64,000 nt of DNA from CAWDZK01 sp963807005 (GTDB lineage: Bacteria; Actinomycetota; Actinomycetes; JACCUZ01). Shown here one piece after another: positions 60,432-64,000 of the stretch. The DNA lies in assembly GCA_963807005.1 (NCBI GenBank), contig CAWDZK010000006.1, positions 1,089,027 through 1,153,026 of the forward strand. The letters are read 5' to 3'. The notes below the pieces were generated by a model. That model was not told where the DNA came from. It did not search any database and was given only the letters and a program-made list of their open reading frames with translations. The number at the start of each line of letters is the position of its first letter. The first letter of the stretch is position 1. The position numbers and the translations under genes were made by a program.

Positions 60432-61436
60432 CTACCGGCCTGTCGCATGGATGTCCGCGACGTGGACGGGTGCGCCGGTCGCCACCGACACCTCGCAGGC
60501 GATCGCGGCTCGCAGGCTCTCCAGCGCGGACTCCGGTGGACAAGGGTTGGCGCCCTCGCCGGCGACCAGGCTGACGAAGGCCGCGGTCTCGCGGCGGAAG
60601 GCATCGCGGAACCGGTCGACGAACCCGGCATAGGGGGCGGCGTTGGTGCCGAGGTCCTCGTCCAGTGCCCGCAGGGGGGTGCGGGAACTGAGCCCGGTCG
60701 CGACCGAGTCCCCGGACCCCAGGGCCTCGAGCCGGACGTCGTGCCCCAGGGCATCATGCCGGGCGCCGTGCACCGACACCTGTACGCCACCCGTGGTGAC
60801 TGCGTGGATCAGGCTGACGTCCGCGTCGTCGAGCTCGGCGTACTGCGGATGAGCGCGCACCGCCGAGGTCGCGTAAACCGTGGCGATCTGCTCGCCGGTC
60901 AGCCACCGGACCAGGTCGAGGTCGTGCACGTGCAGGTCGCGGAAGATGCCGCCGCTGCCCGCGATGAACTCCGGCGTCGACGGGGTGTGGTCGTGGGACA
61001 GCAGGCGCAGCGCGTAGACGGCACCCAGCCGGCCGTCTGAGATCCGTTCCCGGACGGCGCGCATCCCGGAGTCGAACCGGCGCTGGAACCCGATCTGGAG
61101 CGTCGCTCCGTGCTGCTCGGCCAGCGCGAGCACCGACTCGGTGCCGGCCAGGGTGAGCGCGATCGGCTTCTCGCAGAGCACCGGCCGGCTGTGGGCGAGA
61201 ACGCGTGCCAGCGGATCGCCGTGCGCGGCCGTCGCCAGCGCCACGACCGTCCCGTCGGCGTCGACGTCGCCGAGAGCCGACCACTCCACGGGTCGCGCGC
61301 CGAGTCGCTCTGCGAGCTCGACGGCGCGGGAGAAAGTGCGGTTGGCGACCAGCACCTCGTCCACCCGGGGGTCGGCGACGAGGTCCGCCACGCGGATCGC
61401 CCCCATCCGGCCGGCGCCCATCACCACGATCCTCAT
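60432..61436 (-). CDS. Gfo/Idh/MocA oxidoreductase, inositol dehydrogenase-like
   Basis: A 334-aa NAD(P)-dependent dehydrogenase. Rossmann motif VVMGAGRMGAIRVADL at the N terminus, the catalytic Lys in CEKPIAL, and a C-terminal alpha/beta domain with GGIFRDLHVHDLDLVRWL carrying the active-site Asp and His. It resembles myo-/scyllo-inositol 2-dehydrogenases (IolG/IolW group), a reading strengthened by the divergent iolE-iolC-like genes. ATG 61436 is chosen because an upstream TTG frame would start inside the operator. Confidence 0.87.
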   Translation of the reverse strand: MRIVVMGAGRMGAIRVADLVADPRVDEVLVANRTFSRAVELAERLGARPVEWSALGDVDADGTVVALATAAHGDPLARVLAHSRPVLCEKPIALTLAGTESVLALAEQHGATLQIGFQRRFDSGMRAVRERISDGRLGAVYALRLLSHDHTPSTPEFIAGSGGIFRDLHVHDLDLVRWLTGEQIATVYATSAVRAHPQYAELDDADVSLIHAVTTGGVQVSVHGARHDALGHDVRLEALGSGDSVATGLSSRTPLRALDEDLGTNAAPYAGFVDRFRDAFRRETAAFVSLVAGEGANPCPPESALESLRAAIACEVSVATGAPVHVADIHATGR

Positions 61437-61512
61437 GCCGCCCCGATCTCCTCTCTCGTCCCGGCGTCCCACATTGCGCATCGGGACCCAGCGTGGCACG
61501 ATCGTGGCGAAA

Positions 61513-61533
61513 TTGGAACGCTCCAACTAAGGT
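61513..61533. promoter_or_regulatory. LacI-type operator and TAAGGT promoter of the inositol-type cluster
   Basis: TTGGAACGCTCCAA (61513-61526) is a near-palindrome with the central CG typical of LacI-family sites. It abuts TAAGGT (61528-61533), which lies 6 nt before ATG 61540 of the leaderless IolE-like gene. A repressor bound here would block that promoter and probably the divergent one. Confidence 0.75.
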
Positions 61534-61539
61534 GTCCGC

Positions 61540-62439
61540 ATGGCTGAGTTCCTCGATCGCGTCGCTTCGGCCCCCATCTCCTGGGGGGTGTGCGAAGTCC
61601 CGGGCTGGGGGGCGATGCTGCCCACCGCTCGGGTGCTGAGCGAGATGTCCGGGATGGGACTGACCGCCACCGAGCTCGGCGCCCCCGGTTTCCTTCCCGA
61701 GGAGCCCGAAGAGCTCAAGCAGGTTCTCGGCACGTTCGGGATGACCCTGCTGGGGGGTTTCACTCCCGTCGTGCTGCACGACCCGGCGATGCGCAGTGAC
61801 ACCATCGCCCACGTGACCGCGGCGGCCGGGCTGATGCAGCGGGCGGGCGCCAGCGTGTTCGTGACGGCCGTGGTGGTAGATCCCGAGTGGTCGGTGCCGA
61901 GACCCCTCGACGCCGATGAGCAGCGGCACCTGGTCGAGATGCTGGGCGTGCTGGACGACATCTGTGCAGAGCACGAGCTGCGGCAGGTCCTGCACCCGCA
62001 CGTCCAGACGCTGGTCGAGACGGCCGACGACGTGAACCGCGTGCTCGACTCCTGCGACGTCGGGTGGTGCCTGGACACCGGTCACCTCGCGATCGGCGGG
62101 GTGGACCCGGTGAAGTTCGCTCAGGACGCGATGCGGCGGGTGGGTCACGTTCACCTCAAGGACGTCCGTCTCGAGCGTGCTGGGAGCGTCCTTCGGCGAG
62201 AGACGTCACTGATGCACGCCACCCAGAACGGGCTGTTCGCTCCGCTCGGCCAGGGCGATGTCGACATCGCCGGTGTCATCCAGACCCTGGAGCGGTCCGG
62301 CTACCAGGGCTGGTACGTCATCGAGCAGGACACGGCGATCACTGACGGGCTGCCGCCCGTGGGTGAGGGACCCGTCCGACAGGTGGCGACGTCGCTGGAG
62401 TTCCTCACCGACGTCGTCGCTCCGACCCTGGCCGGCTGA
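61540..62439 (+). CDS. Xylose-isomerase-like TIM barrel, IolE-type
   Basis: A 299-aa (beta/alpha)8 protein of the sugar isomerase/AP endonuclease 2 superfamily. The start RVASAPISWGVCEVPGWG and metal-site segments LHPHVQTLVET, VGWCLDTGHLAIGG, RVGHVHLKDVR and GWYVIEQDTA match myo-inosose-2 dehydratase (IolE) relatives. An epimerase of the IolI type cannot be excluded. ATG 61540 is the first codon of a leaderless mRNA. The kinase gene follows after 6 nt. Confidence 0.85.
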   Translation: MAEFLDRVASAPISWGVCEVPGWGAMLPTARVLSEMSGMGLTATELGAPGFLPEEPEELKQVLGTFGMTLLGGFTPVVLHDPAMRSDTIAHVTAAAGLMQRAGASVFVTAVVVDPEWSVPRPLDADEQRHLVEMLGVLDDICAEHELRQVLHPHVQTLVETADDVNRVLDSCDVGWCLDTGHLAIGGVDPVKFAQDAMRRVGHVHLKDVRLERAGSVLRRETSLMHATQNGLFAPLGQGDVDIAGVIQTLERSGYQGWYVIEQDTAITDGLPPVGEGPVRQVATSLEFLTDVVAPTLAG

Positions 62440-62445
62440 TCTCTC

Positions 62446-63399
62446 GTGGTGCTTCCCGACGTGGTCACCGTGGGCCGCGTCAGCGTCGACCTGTACGCCG
62501 TCGAGACGGGCGTCGGATTCGACCGTCAGCAGTCGTTCACCAAGTCGGTGGGCGGCAGCCCCACCAACGTGGCTGTGGCTGCGGCCCGTCTGGGGCGTCG
62601 CGCGGCCCTGGTGACCGCAGTGGGAGCGGACGGTTTCGGTGACTACGTGCGTCTGCGGCTGGGGGAGTGGGGCGTCAGCACGCAGTATGTCGGCGTCCAG
62701 CGTGGTGGGCAGACCCCGCTGGCCCTGGCCGCCCTGGATCCGCCCGAGTCGCCGCAGATCGCCTTCTACCGCGGCGCCGCGGCACCGGACACCACGCTGG
62801 TCGAGGCCGACCTACCGATGCCGGTCGTCCGAGGCTGCCCCGTGCTGTGGGTCAGCCACGCGGCGCTGGCGCAAGGATCCACCGCCGGGGCGACCGCGGC
62901 GTGGCTGGAGCAGCGGGACCGAGCGACTCACACGATCCTCGACCTCGACTACCGGCCCGCGCTCTGGGGTGACGTCGCGACCGCACGACGAGCTGCCCAG
63001 GGGGCGATCGAACGGTCCACCGTGGTGGTCGGCAACCGTGAGGAGTGCGAGATGGCCGTCGGCTCGAGCGAGCCCGACGTCGCCGCGGACGCCTTGCTGT
63101 CGGCGGGCGTCGGGCTGGCCATCGTCAAGCTGGGGGGCGACGGCGTCCTGCTGGCGGTCCCCGAGGGTCGATGGCGGGTCGCCCCGATGCCCGTCGAGGT
63201 CGTGTGCGGCCTCGGAGCCGGCGACGCCTTCGGCGGAGCTCTGGTGCACGGGCTGCTCGAGGGCTGGGACGTGCCGCGGATCGGTCGGTTCGCCAGCGCG
63301 GCAGGCGCCCTCGTCGCGGGGCGGCTCACCTGCGCCGACGCGATGCCCTCACTTCCCGAGCTCGAGGGCCTGGTCGCCGAGGAGGCGGACGTGACATGA
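62446..63399 (+). CDS. iolC: PfkB-family kinase, IolC-like 5-dehydro-2-deoxygluconokinase
   Basis: A 317-aa ribokinase-fold enzyme. It begins PDVVTVGRVSVDLYAVE with VGGSPTNVAVAAARLGRRAALVTAVG; the TLV and ILDLDYRPALWGD segments are typical of IolC, and the catalytic motif is VCGLGAGDAFGGALVHGLL (Asp in GAGD). In inositol breakdown it phosphorylates 5-dehydro-2-deoxy-D-gluconate. GTG 62446 starts 6 nt after the IolE-like stop and the gene overlaps the next by ATGA. The symbol rests on sequence type plus neighbours. Confidence 0.85.
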   Translation: MVLPDVVTVGRVSVDLYAVETGVGFDRQQSFTKSVGGSPTNVAVAAARLGRRAALVTAVGADGFGDYVRLRLGEWGVSTQYVGVQRGGQTPLALAALDPPESPQIAFYRGAAAPDTTLVEADLPMPVVRGCPVLWVSHAALAQGSTAGATAAWLEQRDRATHTILDLDYRPALWGDVATARRAAQGAIERSTVVVGNREECEMAVGSSEPDVAADALLSAGVGLAIVKLGGDGVLLAVPEGRWRVAPMPVEVVCGLGAGDAFGGALVHGLLEGWDVPRIGRFASAAGALVAGRLTCADAMPSLPELEGLVAEEADVT

Positions 63400-64000
63400 G
63401 CGAGCCACTCGACCGTGACCGGTACCGTGCCCTGATCGAGGCGCGCATCTTCGAGCCGGACGTCCTGCGGTCCGCCCTGCTGGGGCGGCGCAGGCGCAGC
63501 ATCGCCGGCGACGACGGACGGCTGCTGATCCTCGCGGCCGACCACACCGCGCGCGGGATGCTCGCGGTCGGCGACGACCCGCTCGCCGTCGCGGACCGCT
63601 ACACCCTGCTGGACCGGTTGGTCCGCGCGCTGGCCGTCCCCGGTGTCGATGGCGTCCTTGCCAGCGCCGACATCCTCGAGGAGCTTGCCTGGCTCGGTGC
63701 CCTCGAGGGGCGGCTGGCGATCGGCACGATGAACCGTGGCGGCATCATCGGCGCCCGCTGGGAGCTGGACGACCGGCCGACCGCCTACGACGTGGACCAC
63801 GTCGAGTCGTGCGGCCTCGACGGTGGGAAGATGCTGCTGCGCATCGACCACGACGATCCCGGTGTGGCCCGCACCATCGAGACCGTCGCCGCCGCCACCA
63901 CCCGCTTGGCCGACCGGCGGATCATGTGCATGCTCGAGCCCCTGCCCTACCTCACGGACGACGGGGGGCGCGCGACGCTCGACCGCTCGGACGAGCGACT
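63396..64000 (+). CDS. Cgl0158-type TIM-barrel aldolase, truncated by the window end
   Basis: An open frame from ATG 63396 to the last base (about 201 aa shown), reading MSEPLDRDRYRALIEARIFE, then RLLILAADHTARGMLAVGDDP, GVDGVLASADILEELAWLGAL, LAIGTMNRGGIIGARWELDD and GLDGGKMLLRIDHDDPG. The AADHTARG and DGGKMLLR blocks are those of deoxyribose-phosphate-aldolase-like proteins of the Cgl0158 family that accompany iolC in corynebacterial inositol clusters. It probably cleaves the IolC product or an analogue. It overlaps iolC by 4 nt, so translation is coupled. Confidence 0.8.
   Translation, partial: MSEPLDRDRYRALIEARIFEPDVLRSALLGRRRRSIAGDDGRLLILAADHTARGMLAVGDDPLAVADRYTLLDRLVRALAVPGVDGVLASADILEELAWLGALEGRLAIGTMNRGGIIGARWELDDRPTAYDVDHVESCGLDGGKMLLRIDHDDPGVARTIETVAAATTRLADRRIMCMLEPLPYLTDDGGRATLDRSDER

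Noticed and set aside
1..64000. tRNA or rRNA genes, prophage or insertion sequence
   Set aside because: No tRNA cloverleaf, rRNA segment, transposase, integrase or phage structural gene was recognised by eye.

Overview
The window is GC-rich DNA from an actinobacterium; the order cannot be fixed from the sequence alone. The evidence is pervasive GTG/TTG starts, 4-bp ATGA/GTGA gene overlaps, TAnnnT boxes 6-7 nt before start codons (leaderless transcripts), an actinobacterial cytochrome bcc-aa3 set (ctaC-ctaD-ctaF and ctaE-qcrC-qcrA-qcrB) and many actinobacterial families (DUF3043, PspAA/PspAB, PfkB-type adenosine kinase). From memory, the order SDR39U1 - sucB - pepA - gcvT - cobT - glycerate kinase - erpA - membrane protein - adenosine kinase - ctaC - ctaF - qcrB/A/C - ctaE - trpD - exonuclease/UvrC-like protein parallels the Mycobacterium tuberculosis Rv2216-Rv2191 region, so this backbone is vertically conserved with accessory insertions.

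Layout. 0-10 kb: Ser/Thr kinase, SDR39U1 epimerase, E2 and E3 of a 2-oxoacid dehydrogenase, leucyl aminopeptidase, gcvT and a shikimate-kinase-like protein. 10-17 kb: a six-gene minus-strand operon behind a cobalamin riboswitch. It encodes a secreted alpha/alpha-barrel protein, a membrane-anchored DUF4430-like protein, ECF transporter T, A and S components, and a degenerate CobT. The two exported proteins resemble the two domains of animal intrinsic factor/transcobalamin, so I read this as a corrinoid capture-and-import system. 17-23 kb: small proteins, a frameshifted MmcQ/YjbR gene, an aldo/keto reductase, DUF3043, the pspA-pspAA-htpX-pspAB membrane-stress operon, and an AbiEi/DUF559 nuclease-like gene bracketed by two nearly identical inverted repeats. 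23-28 kb: glycerate kinase, erpA, a membrane protein, adenosine kinase and aat.

28-41 kb: the respiratory region, ctaC-ctaD-ctaF on plus and ctaE-qcrC-qcrA-qcrB plus an SDR/DUF2867 protein on minus. It also holds an L,D-transpeptidase lipoprotein, a photolyase and a CtaG-type assembly protein. 41-50 kb: receiver-like protein, trpD, PAP2 phosphatase, RAM-domain protein, secreted GH15 glucoamylase, a cupin-MarR pair with twin operators, a DnaQ-UvrC hybrid and a zinc-ribbon protein. 50-59 kb: a frameshifted LuxR/MalT-type regulator and a DUF4331-DUF4331-TPR-NicO operon. 59-64 kb: an inositol-type sugar cluster (LacI regulator, Gfo/Idh oxidoreductase, IolE-like, IolC-like, and a Cgl0158-type aldolase cut by the window end).

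Two signals look least described. One is the riboswitch-controlled intrinsic-factor-like operon. The other is a family of long composite palindromes in gene junctions, two copies of which flank the DUF559 gene. Three apparent single-base frameshifts (about 17593, 31051 and 51570) should be checked against raw reads before being called biological.
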